64,000 nt of DNA from CAZOZZ01 sp965262425 (GTDB lineage: Bacteria > Acidobacteriota > Terriglobia > 20CM-2-55-15), in contig OZ253536.1 of the NCBI GenBank assembly GCA_965262425.1, positions 1,364,001 through 1,428,000 on the forward strand, given 5' to 3'. Every line of letters starts with the position of its first letter. The stretch's first letter is position 1. The position numbers and the translations under genes are program-made. Below the pieces are notes generated by a model that searched no databases, was not told the origin of the DNA, and saw only the letters and a list, made by a program, of their open reading frames with translations. Below, one piece after another: positions 33,719 to 44,077 of this stretch.

Positions 33719-36700
33719 TAGCACATAGCGGGGGCATCCGTCCCGCAACGCGACGTCGTTCGAGGCTGGCGCTGACCCTGTCGGAGCGAGAGGAGATTCC
33801 TCGAGGCATAGCGGCCGAGCAATCGATACGGTCGATGGCCAAGTCGCTGGGTCGATCACCATCGACGGTAAGCCGAGAAATCCGTCGGCATGGCGGTTAT
33901 GATGGTTACCGAGCGTCCCGAGCCGATGAACAGGCTTGGGACCGTGCCCGTCGGCCGAAGCGTTGTCAACTGGCCCGTTATCCACGGTTGCGACAGGCGG
34001 TGGCCAGGAAGCTCCGACGGAATTGGTCGCCCGAGCAGATCGCGGGTTGGCTCAAGCGGGCGTATCCGGATGATGAGTCGTACCACGTGTCACACGAGAC
34101 GATCTACCGCAGCTTATTTGTTCAGGCCCGCGGGGTGCTTAAGAAAGAACTACTTGGGCATCTTCGGTCCAAGCGGACGATTCGTCGATCCAGAAAGGCG
34201 AGCCAGAAAGGCATTGGACTGGGAAAGATCGCGGATATGGTATCGATCCGTGAGCGCCCGGCCGTGGTCGAAGATCGTGCCGTGCCCGGTCATTGGGAAG
34301 GCGATCTGATAGCCGGATCGAATCAGAGCTACATTGCGACTCTGGTGGAACGTCATACCCGTTACGTGATGTTGGTGAAGGTCGCCAATAGGCAGACGCA
34401 GACCGTGATTCCCGCGCTGATCAAACAGTCCAAGAAACTACCGACCGAGCTGTACAAATCGCTGACCTGGGATCAAGGCAAGGAACTGGCCCATCATCGA
34501 CGGTTTAGCTTGGCCACCGACATTGATGTGTACTTCTGCGATCCGCACAGTCCATGGCAACGCGGTTCTAATGAGAATACCAATGGCTTGCTCCGACAGT
34601 ACTTCCCCAAGGGAACCGATTTATCGGTGCACTCGCAGGCTCATCTAAGCAAGGTGGCGCGTCAGCTCAACGAACGGCCACGTAAAACGTTGGGGTTCGA
34701 AACTCCGGCAGAACGATTTAACGCTTGTGTTGCATCGACCGGTTGAGATCGCCAGCCTTCCTGTACAACTTCGCGTTGTTTGCCACCTGGCCGGAGGACG
34801 CGTTCCAGGACGACGACTCATCGCTGGTGATCGCTGTCTTTCGAGATCGCACCGTTGTCGAGACGATCCAGGACGCAGTTCAGGGAGAGATGATCCGTGA
34901 TCGACCGGTCACCGTGAAGCGGATCGAGGTCGTCGACTTCGCCCACCTGCTTTTCGTACCCGACTCCGAAGTCGAAGCCTTCTACGCGGTCCAGCGTGCA
35001 TTCGCCGGCCGGCCGGTCTTGTTGGTCGGCGAATCCCGCGACTTCATCCAACACGGTGGGGCCCTCAACTTCTTCGTCGAGGACAATCGGGTCCGCTTCG
35101 AGGTCAGCCAGCAGAACGCTGAACATGCTCAGGTGGCGTTGAGTTCAAAGCTGCTGACGCTGGCCCGGGGGTCCCGATGATCCACAACTGGTCGATCGAG
35201 AAGAAGCTGGGGTTGATCACGTTTTTCACGAGCACGACCGCGCTGGTCCTGTCGACAGTGGGCTTCCTGATCTTCGACACGATCAGCGTCACGCGAACGA
35301 CACGGTGGAACCTGACGACCGAGGCGGAAGTCCTCGGAATCACGAGTACGGCCGCTCTGACTTTCGGCGACAATACGGCGGGGGACGAGATTCTGAACGC
35401 TCTGAAGGCGCGGCCGGCCGTCGTCCGGGCCGCCCTCTACGATGTCGAAGGGAACCTGTTCGCCACCTACCCCGGTCCCGAGGACATACCCGCTCGACTT
35501 CCGGTCCCGGGTCCGTGGTCCGAGTCGAGCCTGAAGGGTGGATTCATCCGGACGTATCAACCCATCTCTTTCGACGGCCGACAGATCGGCACGATCTTCG
35601 TGCAATCCAACACGGCCGAGATCGAACAAAGACTGCAAACCTACTTGCTGATCGTCTCGGTGCTCATGCTGTTCTCCGGCTGGGTCGCCTTTCTACTCTC
35701 CTCGCGCCTTCGCGTCATGATCACCGGACCGATCCTGCACCTGGAGCGGACCATGCAGCAAGTGACCCGAAGCCGGGACTACTCGCTACGGGTCCAGAAG
35801 CAATACTCCGACGAGGTCGGAACGTTGATCGACGGGTTCAACACCATGATCGGCGAAATCGATGACGCCCAGACCGAGCTCCGCGCACTCAACGACAACC
35901 TCGAGGAACGGGTTGCCGAGCGAAGCGAAAGCCTGCGCGAGGCCAAAGAGCTGGCCGAGCAGGCGAACCGGACCAAGAGTGCGTTCCTGGCAAATATGAG
36001 CCACGAACTGCGAACTCCGTTGAACGCCATCCTCGGTTACAGCGAGATGCTCGTCGAGGAATGCGAGGATGCCGACAATCCCGAATACCTCGAAGAGCTG
36101 AATAGGATCAACAAGGCCGGGAAACACCTGCTCTCGATCATCAACAACGTGCTCGACCTCTCGAAGATCGAAGCCGGGCGAGTCGAACTGACAATCGAAG
36201 CTTTCGATTTCAGGGAAGTCATCGACGATGTCGTCGGGACCGTCGAACAGATTGCCAGGAAACACTCGAACCAGTTGGTCGTGGTCGCCCCAGACTCGCT
36301 TCCGGTCGAATCGGACCAGACCAAAGCCCGGCAGGTGCTGCTCAACCTGCTCAGCAACGCGTGCAAGTTCACCGACGCGGGAACGATCACGATCTCTGCG
36401 AAAAGCGACTCGGGCTCTGGGCACGGATGGCTTGAAGTCAACGTCGAAGACACGGGTATCGGAATCGATCCGCACCAAGCCGACAGGCTGTTTGAGCCAT
36501 TCGTGCAGGCGGACGCCTCGACGACACGCAAGTACGGAGGAACCGGACTCGGACTGGCGATCAGCCGTCGCTACTGCCGGCTGGTCGGTGGCGATCTGAC
36601 CGTAGAGAGTGTTCCCGGCGTGGGCTCGACGTTTTCGATGCGGGTTCCGAGCCGGGCCGTCGTGGAGGAAACCGTAGGCGGGAGGCAACCCGTTCCTACG

Positions 36701-36887
36701 GAAGCAACGGCTCCCGCACCGCGCGAACCAGGGACCTTATCGGTCGTCGTGATCGACGACGATGCCGACGCGCGCGAGTTGCTTTCCTGGTTGCTGATCC
36801 GTCAGGGTCTTGTTCCGGTCGTCTGCTCGAGTGCCGGGGAGGGGTTGGAAGCGATTCAACAGCACGGTCCGGTCGCGATCACGCTAG

Positions 36888-38638
36888 CCCGCATTTCTCA
36901 AGAGATCTGAGATAAATCGAAACAGAGTAGGAAGGGAAAGGACCGAAAAAGGCCGCCCTGTCTGGCATAGAAGGTTTTGTCGAGAAACTTTCAAGCCAAG
37001 ACGGAGGCGGCCTTTGTCATGACAGAGTGTAAAACAGAAACGATTCAATTTCACGCATTGGGTTCACGGGAAGTACGGGGTCAATTCGACGGAGGAGACA
37101 TCAGCACGGACGCGGGCGGTTTACTGTTACGAGAAACGGAAAAACGGACCGGGATCCTGAAACAGTTTGCCGAATGTTTCCGGGATCATCGGGACCCGCG
37201 ATTTGTAGAACACGGGATTGAGCAACTGGTATCGCAACGGGTCTACGGATTGTGTTTGGGCTATGAGGATTTGAACGACCACGATCAACTCCGATCGGAT
37301 CCAGTGCTGGCGGTGATGGTGGGTCAGACCGATCCGAAGGGCCGGACCCGGAAACAGGTTCGAGACCGCGGCAAGGCCCTGGCGGGCAAGAGCACGTTGA
37401 ACCGGCTGGAACTGTCGACCGAGGAAGCGGCCAGCCACCCGACCAAGAAGATCGGCCGGGACGAAGCGGCGATCGATAGGTTGATGGTGGACGTGTTCCT
37501 CCAAGCCCATCGGCGGGCACCGCGGCAGATCATTCTGGATCTGGATGCGACGGACGATCCGATACACGGGAATCAAGAGGGACGCTTCTTTCACGGCTAT
37601 TACAGGCACCATTGTTATCTGCCGCTTTACATTTTCTGTGGGGAGTTCGTGTTGTGTTCCCGGCTACGACGCTCCGACATCGATGGTGCGGACGGATCGG
37701 TAGAGGAACTGGAACGGATCGTGGGACAGATTCGACAGAAGTGGCCCAGAGTCCAGATCGTGATTCGGGCTGACTCGGGTTTCTGCCGCGATGAAATCCT
37801 GACCTGGTGCGAGGCCCAACACCGTGTCGATTACGTGATCGGCCTGGCGAAGAACAATCGGCTGCGGCGCGCGATTGAAACTCCGATGGCGACGGCAGAA
37901 AAGCGATTCGGCAGGACGGGAAAGCCGGCGCGCGTCTTCAAGACGTTTCAGTATCAGACCCTCGACAGCTGGACCCGTGAGCGACGCATCATTGGTAAGG
38001 CCGAACATCTGGCCAAGGGCGCCAACCCCCTGTTTATCGTCACCTCGTTACCGAAAGGTCGAACGACTCCAAGGCAGGTCTATGAACGGATCTACTGTGC
38101 CCGAGGAGACATGGAAAACCGGATCAAAGAGCAACAGCTCGGATTGTTTGCCGATCGGACCAGCACGGCCACCATGCGCGCCAATCAACTCCGACTCTAC
38201 CTTTCATCGGTGGCGTACATGCTGATGCAGGCCTTGCGACGGCTCGGCTTGCAGGGCACCGAATTCGCGCGGGCGCAGTGCACCACGATTCGCCTCAAGC
38301 TGCTCAAGATCGGAGCGCAGATCCATCTCACTGTACGTCGAGTTTGGATTCGGATGGCTGGAGGCTACCCTTACGCCGCGGCATTCGCTCAGGTTTACGC
38401 GAACCTTCAAAAAATCCCTCTGCGCTGTTAAGCGTTCCTTCTCACACATCCCAACCTTCCCGTCTTTGCTCAGGATAGCTGTCTCTGTAATCCGATTTCA
38501 CGTCGCCATTCCCTTCAACACCAGTCATCCAGGCCCAGTTACCCCGCTCAGTCGGCATCTTTGCTCCCGCCACCCAGCTTCCGACACCTTTTCCTTCTCC
38601 TAAATGCAGTTTCGGGCACCATTCATGAGAAATGCGGG
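36888..38638 (+). mobile_element. IS1380-type insertion sequence, copy 2 (1751 bp)
   Basis: The ends CCCGCATTTCTCAAGAGATC and CCCGCATTTCTCATGAATGG are inverted. The target CTAG is duplicated (36884-36887 and 38639-38642). It is the same element as at 17052, here in the kinase gene. Confidence 0.93.
36977..38431 (+). CDS. IS1380-family transposase
   Basis: 484 aa, intact. It shares the same catalytic blocks as the copy at 17259 (GDISTDAGGLLLRE, LDLDATDDPIHGNQEG, VIRADSGFCRDEIL, GDMENRIKEQQ), with scattered differences such as RADSG for RGDSG. It lies on the same strand as the interrupted kinase. Confidence 0.93.
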   Translation: MSRNFQAKTEAAFVMTECKTETIQFHALGSREVRGQFDGGDISTDAGGLLLRETEKRTGILKQFAECFRDHRDPRFVEHGIEQLVSQRVYGLCLGYEDLNDHDQLRSDPVLAVMVGQTDPKGRTRKQVRDRGKALAGKSTLNRLELSTEEAASHPTKKIGRDEAAIDRLMVDVFLQAHRRAPRQIILDLDATDDPIHGNQEGRFFHGYYRHHCYLPLYIFCGEFVLCSRLRRSDIDGADGSVEELERIVGQIRQKWPRVQIVIRADSGFCRDEILTWCEAQHRVDYVIGLAKNNRLRRAIETPMATAEKRFGRTGKPARVFKTFQYQTLDSWTRERRIIGKAEHLAKGANPLFIVTSLPKGRTTPRQVYERIYCARGDMENRIKEQQLGLFADRTSTATMRANQLRLYLSSVAYMLMQALRRLGLQGTEFARAQCTTIRLKLLKIGAQIHLTVRRVWIRMAGGYPYAAAFAQVYANLQKIPLRC

Positions 38639-38885
38639 CTAGACGTACAGATGGATGGCATCGACGGCTGGACTTTACTGGAAAGGCTGAAGAAGGACCC
38701 CGAGATCGCGGACATTCCCGTGATCATGGTGACCGTAGTCGATGAGCCACAGCGCGGCCTGGACCTGGGAGCGTTCGATTACCTGACCAAACCACTGAAC
38801 GCGGCAGCGTTCCAGCGCTCCGTCCAACGATGTGTGAAGGGGACCGGGGCAGCTCTGCCGTTGCCAGGTCCAAGGAAGGTCCGCT

Positions 38886-39269
38886 ATGCCTGAGATATTG
38901 CTCGTCGAAGACAACGCGATGAACAGCGACATGCTTTCGCGGAGGCTTGAGCGCCGCGGATTCTCGGTCTCGTGTGCCGGCAACGGCCTCGATGGAGTCG
39001 GGCAGGCACGGGCCCGCATGCCCAACCTGATTCTGATGGACATCGGGCTGCCGGAAATGGACGGGCTGGAAGCGACGCGCGTATTGAAGGCCGACGAACG
39101 CACCCGGGACATTCCCGTTGTCGCGTTGACGGCTCACGCCATGGTGTCGGATCGGCGGAAGGCGTTCGAGAGTGGATGCGACGATTTCGCGACGAAACCG
39201 ATAGATTTCGCCAACCTGATCGACACGATCCATCGGCTTCTCGAAGAAGCCCCAGGAGAACTGCCATGA
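38886..39269 (+). CDS. Single-domain response regulator
   Basis: A 127-aa receiver: LLVEDNAMNSDML, the phosphoacceptor Asp in LILMDIGLPEMDG, threonine in VVALTAHAM, lysine in FATKPIDF. It overlaps the kinase end and the next gene start (ATGA at 39266-39269), so it sits between a hybrid kinase and a c-di-GMP enzyme in a tightly coupled operon. It looks like the phosphorelay's diffusible step and is the only gene of the four left unbroken. Confidence 0.9.
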   Translation: MPEILLVEDNAMNSDMLSRRLERRGFSVSCAGNGLDGVGQARARMPNLILMDIGLPEMDGLEATRVLKADERTRDIPVVALTAHAMVSDRRKAFESGCDDFATKPIDFANLIDTIHRLLEEAPGELP

Positions 39270-40337
39270 GCGATCACTCCGAAAGACTCCTGATCGTCGA
39301 CGACGATGAGATGAATCGGGACATGCTGGCCAGTCGTCTGTGCCGGCGGGGTTACCAGACGACGACCGCGACCGATGGTGCGGAGGCATGCAACCTCGTC
39401 GAGTCGAATCCGTTCGACCTCGTACTGCTCGACGTGGAAATGCCGGTAATGAGCGGACTGACCGTCCTGAGCCGGCTTCGGGAGCGGTATTCCGCGGTCG
39501 AGCTTCCCGTCATACTCGTTACGGGACGGAGCGACAGCAAGGACGTGGTTCAGGGTCTCGACCTGGGGGCCAACGATTACATCACCAAACCGGTCGACCT
39601 GGCGGTCGCCCTGGCCCGTATTCGCAACCAGCTCACAGTCAAGAAGCTGGAGCAGGCCCGGCAGGAGAGCGAAGAACGCTACGCCCGCGCAGCCGCTGGT
39701 TCACGGGACGGAATATGGGACTGGGACCTGAAGACCGACACTGTCTATTTTTCGGACCGCTGGAAGACCATGCTCGGGCACGCGGAAGACGAAATCGGTT
39801 CGACGCCGGCGGAATGGCTGGATCGAATCCATCCGGAGGACCGATCCCGAGTCGAGTCGGATCTCGAAGTGCACATCACCGACGCCAACACGTACTTCGA
39901 AAACGAGCACCGCATGTTACACCGCGACGGCAGCTATCGCTGGGTGCTCACTCGGGGTCTCCTCGTGCGCGATGCCGAGGGCAAACCGCACCGGATGGCG
40001 GGCTCACAGTCCGACATCACTCCGGGAAAGATGACGGACGCCTTGACGGGCATTCCCAACAGGACCTTGTTCCTGGATCGGCTGACCGGGTCGGTCGAGC
40101 GGGCGAAGCGGAGCGATGGAAGTCTCTTCGGTGTGCTGCTCGTGACGTTGGATCGTTTCAAGCTCGTCGGGAACAGCCTGGGACAGACAGTCGCCGACCA
40201 GTTGCTGATCGCCTTCATCCGCCGTTTGGAAGAGAAGCTGAGAAACACGGACACCGTATCTCGGTTCACTGATCGCCACTCCCTCGCACGACACGGCGGG
40301 GAAGAGTTTACCCTGCTCCTGGACGGGCTCGGGCACC

Positions 40338-41753
40338 CTAGCAGCCCGTGGCAGAAGTGGGGTTTTCTGAGTTGAGAGTTTCAGGTCTTCGCCCGGACGG
40401 AACGGCGTCTAAATCGATTCTGGAGCGCTGAGGATGGAACGAGAGCGATTCACAGTGGCTCCAGAGCAGTATTAAGGTGAATAAGGCCATGACATGTTGG
40501 CCCTGAAGGCCTCGTGGTGTGCCGTTTCCGAAATTGTTCCGAAGGATCAGGCTCAGATTCAAAGCGGCATATTGAATCAGGACGCGCTTGAGAATGTTGT
40601 CCCGATGTCGGAGGTGAACCCGACGCATTGCGCCGGTTTCCAGCGTGTGTGCGAACGGTCGTTCCAACATCAGTCCGCGCTGTCGGAGTAATTGCTTGCC
40701 CCGGTTGCCTCGGATTCGTCGCCGGTTGGCATAGACGGCCTGTTTTTCTTCGGACTTATCTTTCCAGTTGCGTCGGCCCCGGTCCGGTTCCGAGATGTAG
40801 CTGCGAATGTTGAGGTCTTTGAATCCGGTCAACGTATCGTTACTGTGATAGCCCTTATCCGCCACCAGTTCGGAGAGCACATCGTTCCGAAGTTTCGATC
40901 CAGGATCGGCGGCCAAGGTCTCCATCTGATGCGCGGCTTGGATCATCGTTTCTTTGATCGTCGTCGTGTCGCCCTGATCGGCACCCTGCACCGTGACCGC
41001 CAGGATGGCTCCGGTCTTCATGTCGGCGGCATGCTCCACCTTATGGGCCAGATGCGTTCGTCCGTCCTTCATCTTCGTGATTCGCGCATCCGGGTCGTGG
41101 GGATGCTCCCACTCTTTGTTCGATCCTTTCTTCGACCGCTTGCGGTCGAGTCGCCCCAGCTCGGTTTGCGTCGGTGTCTCGATCCCAGACGCCTTGGCCA
41201 GCCGTGTCAGGAATTGGTTGTAGGCTTCTCCGGTGTCCCGGCGTACGATCGACCGCATCGCCGCGTTGGCTTCCAGTGTCGATGCATCCACGCCCACCGT
41301 CTTCCCATCGATCAGGCCCTCACCGGCCAACACGCCCAACATCCACGAAAAGACCTTTCCATGTGTTTCCAGATCGATCAACCGTCGCGTCCGCGAGACT
41401 GTCGAATGATCCGGCACCCCTTCGCTCAGCCCGACTCCAAGGAATCCTCGCAAACTCAGAGAATCGGCACACCGCCACGCTATGCCACGCTCCGAATCGA
41501 TTCCTTCGAAATAGCCCACCAGCAACATCCTAAAATACTTGCCCGGCGCCACGCTCGGCCGACCCATCACCTCAGCGTAGAACTGCTCACAGGCATCTTC
41601 GACGAACCGGTCGAACTTGGCTTGGTCCAAGATTCGGTTAACCCGTTCGTAGAACACGTGGCCCGCTGTCCGCGGCAACTCTGCTGTCGCAACCCATAAC
41701 GTGGCTTGTCGGTCCTTTTTCCGTCCCATTCCCATATCGCGTTCTCCTTCCAC
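40338..41753 (-). CDS. IS1182/IS5-like transposase
   Basis: 471 aa, intact. The N-terminal DUF772-like part is FRMLLVGYFEGIDSERGIAW and LRGFLGVGLSEGVPDHSTVS. The DDE core is VGVDASTLEANAAMRSIVRR, then ELVADKGYHSNDTL, then a glutamate near RPFAHTLETGAMRRVHLR. The TAG stop codon (40340-40338) lies in the CTAG target duplication rather than in the element, so the gene borrows its stop from the target. The start may be at 41753 or the methionine at 41735. Confidence 0.9.
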   Translation of the reverse strand: MEGERDMGMGRKKDRQATLWVATAELPRTAGHVFYERVNRILDQAKFDRFVEDACEQFYAEVMGRPSVAPGKYFRMLLVGYFEGIDSERGIAWRCADSLSLRGFLGVGLSEGVPDHSTVSRTRRLIDLETHGKVFSWMLGVLAGEGLIDGKTVGVDASTLEANAAMRSIVRRDTGEAYNQFLTRLAKASGIETPTQTELGRLDRKRSKKGSNKEWEHPHDPDARITKMKDGRTHLAHKVEHAADMKTGAILAVTVQGADQGDTTTIKETMIQAAHQMETLAADPGSKLRNDVLSELVADKGYHSNDTLTGFKDLNIRSYISEPDRGRRNWKDKSEEKQAVYANRRRIRGNRGKQLLRQRGLMLERPFAHTLETGAMRRVHLRHRDNILKRVLIQYAALNLSLILRNNFGNGTPRGLQGQHVMALFTLILLWSHCESLSFHPQRSRIDLDAVPSGRRPETLNSENPTSATGC

Positions 41754-41821
41754 TATCTTCCTCGCGATACGGTCGCATGGGGTCCGTTGTTAACTATGAA
41801 GTTGACTTGCACCACGGGCTG
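40342..41821 (-). mobile_element. IS1182-like insertion sequence, 1480 bp
   Basis: The ends CAGCCCGTGGCAGAAGTGGG and CAGCCCGTGGTGCAAGTCAA are inverted. The target CTAG is duplicated (40338-40341 and 41822-41825). The ends resemble those of the small elements at 25655, 46793 and 49454. Confidence 0.9.
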
Positions 41822-42879
41822 CTAGGGACGCACTCCGGGTGGCGGACCGTGTGCTTGAAACACTGAAGGATGCCTTCCAAGTCTGCGGTAACGAGGTCTT
41901 CCTCGACGCGCGCGTGGGCGTTTCATTCGGTACCGGCGACGAATCGCCCGAGGACCTGTTGCGCGATGCAGCCACAGCCCGCAACCACGCGAAAGCTCTG
42001 GGCGGGGAGCGAATCCAGGTCTTCGATTCCGAAATGCGGACCGCAGTCGTCAAGCGGCTGCAAATCGAAACGGACCTGCGGCACGCGGTCGAGCGGCGCG
42101 AATTCGAAAACTGGTATCAACCGATCGTCGACCTGGCCTCGGGCAGGATCCGAGGTTTCGAGTCCCTCATACGATGGCAACATCCCTCGCATGGCCTGGT
42201 TCCACCCGATGAGTTCATACCGGTGGCGGAAGAAACCGGGCTCATCGTTCCCATTGGACTCCGGGTGCTGGAAGAGGCCTGCAGCGAGCTGGCCGTCTGG
42301 CAGCAGCTTCCCGCGCCCGACAAGCCTCTTTCCGTCTCGATCAATCTCTCCAGGCAGCAGCTGCAGCCTGGCATTGTCGAAGACGTCCAGAAGGCGATCG
42401 AGCGGGCGGGCTCCTACTGCGCGTATTTCGATCAGCAGTTCGATCCATCGTGCCTGAAACTCGAAGTCACCGAGAGTCTCGTGATGTCGAACCCCGAAGA
42501 GACGAAGAAGATACTCGAAGAATTCCGCTCGATGGGCATCCGTATCGTGATCGACGATTTCGGGACCGGACACTCGTCGCTGACGTTGCTTCATGGCTTT
42601 CCACTGGACGAGCTCAAGATCGACAGGTCTTTCATCAGTCGGATAGAGTCGGACCTGGAGAGGTTGGAAATCGTACGCACCATCATCCTGCTCGCCCAGA
42701 ATCTCGGTCTGAGCGTAACCGCGGAAGGGATCGAAACGGACGAACAGCTTCGGTTGTTGTGCGAGCTGGGGTGCGACCTCGGGCAGGGGTACCTGTTCTC
42801 GCGCCCAGTGGACCGGACACGAGTAACCGATCTGATCACGGGCAGCACCCGATGGGCTTCGGTGGAGTCCGCCGCCTGA

Positions 42880-43146
42880 CCCGGCTCCCGTCGAATCGGT
42901 CGCAAGGGGGAGTCGATCGTGTCTTCGGTGGAGTCCGGAACTAGATATCGAATCTCGTCAACCACCGCATCTTCGCTTTCCTCCGTGTTGGCCACTTCCT
43001 CCCGCGGGAGCAGGACAAACCGCTTGCGCATTCGATGAGTTTGACTGTCTCTAACTCCGTCCTTTCATACTATTTACGCAATTTCAATCAAACCTGGCGA
43101 AGGAACGCCCGAGAGACGGGATTGGTAACCTATGGGGTGACCCATA
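42880..43146. other. Gap, no feature recognised
   Basis: About 265 bases between convergent genes. A minus-strand frame starting MRKRFVLLPREEVANTEESE near 43031 looks faintly coding but runs into the EAL gene and has no known family. No terminator stem found. Confidence 0.3.
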
Positions 43147-43515
43147 TTACTTCGTCACGAGATAGGTTCCAGCGAGCCGGTCCTGCAGGCCGTGCGAGGG
43201 ATGGAACACGGCCCAGGCCGCGGCCGCAGCGATCAACGCCGCCGATGGCGCCATGCCCAGGAATCCGTACTGCGCAAGAGCCGACGACAGCCCGGACAGC
43301 GCATCTACGGAAAAGAACCGGCTGCTCGCAAATAACCAGCCGCCTGGGAACAGCATGATGACGGCGCCCCAAACCAGGACTCCTCTCAAAAGAATTCTCC
43401 GGAAGGTTGCCGGCCGCCCACCGGCATCGACGAGTGCCATGCCGAATAGACGCAATAACAGTCCCCCTCGGAACAGCGCAGTGGAGACAAGCCCAAACAG
43501 GCCGAGGAGCGTCAC
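43147..43515 (-). CDS. RDD-like membrane protein
   Basis: 122 aa, hydrophobic: LLGLFGLVSTALFRGGLLLR, then the RDD-like block FGMALVDAGGRPATFRRILLRG, a helix near WGAVIMLFPGGWLFA, and a final GLQDRLAGTYLVTK like the 'hD..agT.vV' end of RDD domains. Shorter than usual RDD proteins, so the first helix may be missing. The upstream ORF's stop overlaps this start by four bases, so they are coupled. Confidence 0.5.
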   Translation of the reverse strand: MTLLGLFGLVSTALFRGGLLLRLFGMALVDAGGRPATFRRILLRGVLVWGAVIMLFPGGWLFASSRFFSVDALSGLSSALAQYGFLGMAPSAALIAAAAAWAVFHPSHGLQDRLAGTYLVTK

Positions 43516-43847
43516 GGAAACAGAAACCCAGATGGCGGGCCGATCCGCTCTGGCTCCAGACTGGCTTCGAGCTGGCCCAATACCGGCTCAAGTTGCGATT
43601 CCGCATCTCGGAGCTCCGGCGCCGTCACGTTGGGATGGCGGTCGATTATGGCTGGGGCGCCCTGGAGCCGTTGACGGAGCCTTTCAGACAGGCGTGGAGG
43701 TCGGAGCGCAGGGTCATCGATGACCGTCCGGTACCGTCCGGCGATATAGACTTCGAGTGCATCGATCGTTGCCGCATCGCCGCTTCGTTGAGGTTCCCGA
43801 CACTGGAGAATCTCCTCGGCTGTCCCCACTTCCACAAGATGATTCAC
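43512..43847 (-). CDS. Hypothetical protein, coupled to the RDD-like gene
   Basis: 111 aa, soluble, from a GTG at 43847: AEEILQCREPQRSGDAATID, ALEVYIAGRYRTVIDDPALR, and a helical end SQLEPVLGQLEASLEPE. No family recognised. The overlap with the membrane protein suggests a shared role. It could be the surviving end of a longer protein; no clear ribosome site is seen. Confidence 0.4.
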   Translation of the reverse strand: MNHLVEVGTAEEILQCREPQRSGDAATIDALEVYIAGRYRTVIDDPALRPPRLSERLRQRLQGAPAIIDRHPNVTAPELRDAESQLEPVLGQLEASLEPERIGPPSGFLFP

Positions 43848-44077
43848 TCACAGCCACGCGGAGGGCCGATCTTCGACGCGCCAGAAATCAAGTTTTGAGT
43901 CGCGTAGGCTCGACGGTTGTCGCGGTAAGTGGGGCCGGAAAGTCGAGGCCGACAGCAAATTATTGGACAATGTCGTATTGGGCAAGCAACTTACAGGCAG
44001 AGCTTTACGATGAATTCCTAGGATAGATCCTGGAACAATTCTATAATTGCCGCAATAACTGTCCTGGAGGGTATGCC
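43848..44077. other. Divergent gap
   Basis: About 230 bases between a leftward and a rightward gene. A ribosome site CTGGAGGG lies just upstream of the kinase TTG start at 44078. Nothing else recognised. Confidence 0.35.

Larger units (their letters stand above)
32433..34746 (+). pseudogene. IS30-family transposase interrupted by IS630
   Basis: The first 45 codons (MRKGMRFGFTAAEKAELWDR onward, AGGAGGA before the ATG) end at SSIYCQL. They continue after the IS630 copy with AHSGGIRPATRRRSRLALT, then the helix-turn-helix MAKSLGRSPSTVSREIRRHG and the DDE core: GHWEGDLIAG, TWDQGKELAHH, and PWQRGSNENTNGLLRQYFP. The join across one TA restores C-Q-L-A-H-S exactly. An ATG at 33835 could still make the C-terminal 303 residues. 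Confidence 0.9.
32380..34747 (+). mobile_element. IS30-family insertion sequence, itself split by IS630
   Basis: The ends CTCAACCGATCGACGCAACA and, inward from the right, CTCAACCGGTCGATGCAACA form inverted repeats of about 20 bp. Without the nested IS630 it is about 1.2 kb. I could not define the 2-3 bp target duplication. It interrupts the yfiR-like gene. Confidence 0.8.
32214..35180 (+). pseudogene. YfiR-family (DUF4154) periplasmic regulator, split by IS30
   Basis: The N-terminal part (from 32214) has a signal peptide (LLLPALTIAIVCGSLLGG, cut near PSWAA) and then KKDLSEYTLKG. After the IS30 element the frame resumes PAFLYNFALFATWPEDAF. That is followed by the YfiR pattern RPVTVKRIEVVDFAHLLFVP, GRPVLLVGESRDFIQHGGAL and LSSKLLTLARG, to the stop at 35180. 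YfiR proteins hold a membrane partner inactive from the periplasm. The next gene, overlapping by four bases, is a kinase with a CHASE8-like sensor as in YfiN, so this pair copies the YfiR-YfiN logic with a kinase. The exact IS junction is uncertain by a few bases. Confidence 0.8.
35177..38893 (+). pseudogene. CHASE8-type hybrid histidine kinase, split by IS1380
   Basis: Order: membrane helix (about residues 11-33); periplasmic CHASE8-like sensor (TLTFGDNTAGDEIL-type centre); second helix (about 155-175); HAMP; coiled coil; HisKA with the phospho-histidine in FLANMSHELRTPLNAILGYS; the ATPase with NLLSNACKFTDAG, DTGIGI and GGTGLGLAIS; then a receiver starting VVVIDDDADARELLS. The receiver breaks at VAITL. 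It resumes after the IS with DVQMDGIDGWTLLERLK, the phosphoacceptor Asp being the first residue, to the stop at 38893. Joining over one CTAG restores it. The kinase core is intact but the receiver is lost from the main polypeptide. It overlaps the yfiR-like gene and the next regulator. Confidence 0.9.
39266..42879 (+). pseudogene. REC-PAS-GGDEF-EAL c-di-GMP protein, split by an IS1182-like element
   Basis: Receiver with Asp in VLLDVEMPVMSG, then a PAS domain (GIWDWDLKTDTVYFS; HRDGSYRWVLTRG), then GGDEF starting DALTGIPNRTLFLDRL and reaching ARHGGEEFTLLL, an active-type signature. The frame is then interrupted after GLGHP. Past the element it resumes RDALRVADRVLETLKD and an EAL domain: FENWYQPIVDLASGRIRGFESLIRW (ESL in place of EAL), VTESLVM, VIDDFGTGHSS, and LKIDRSFI. 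Removing 40342-41821 and one CTAG gives GLGHPRDALRVAD without a break. As it stands the cyclase lacks its C-terminal helices. The EAL part could be made from an internal start. Confidence 0.9.

Noticed and set aside
42591..43031. A leftward 146-codon frame starting MRKRFVLLPREE
   Set aside because: Only the first 40 residues look protein-like; the rest is antisense to the EAL domain.
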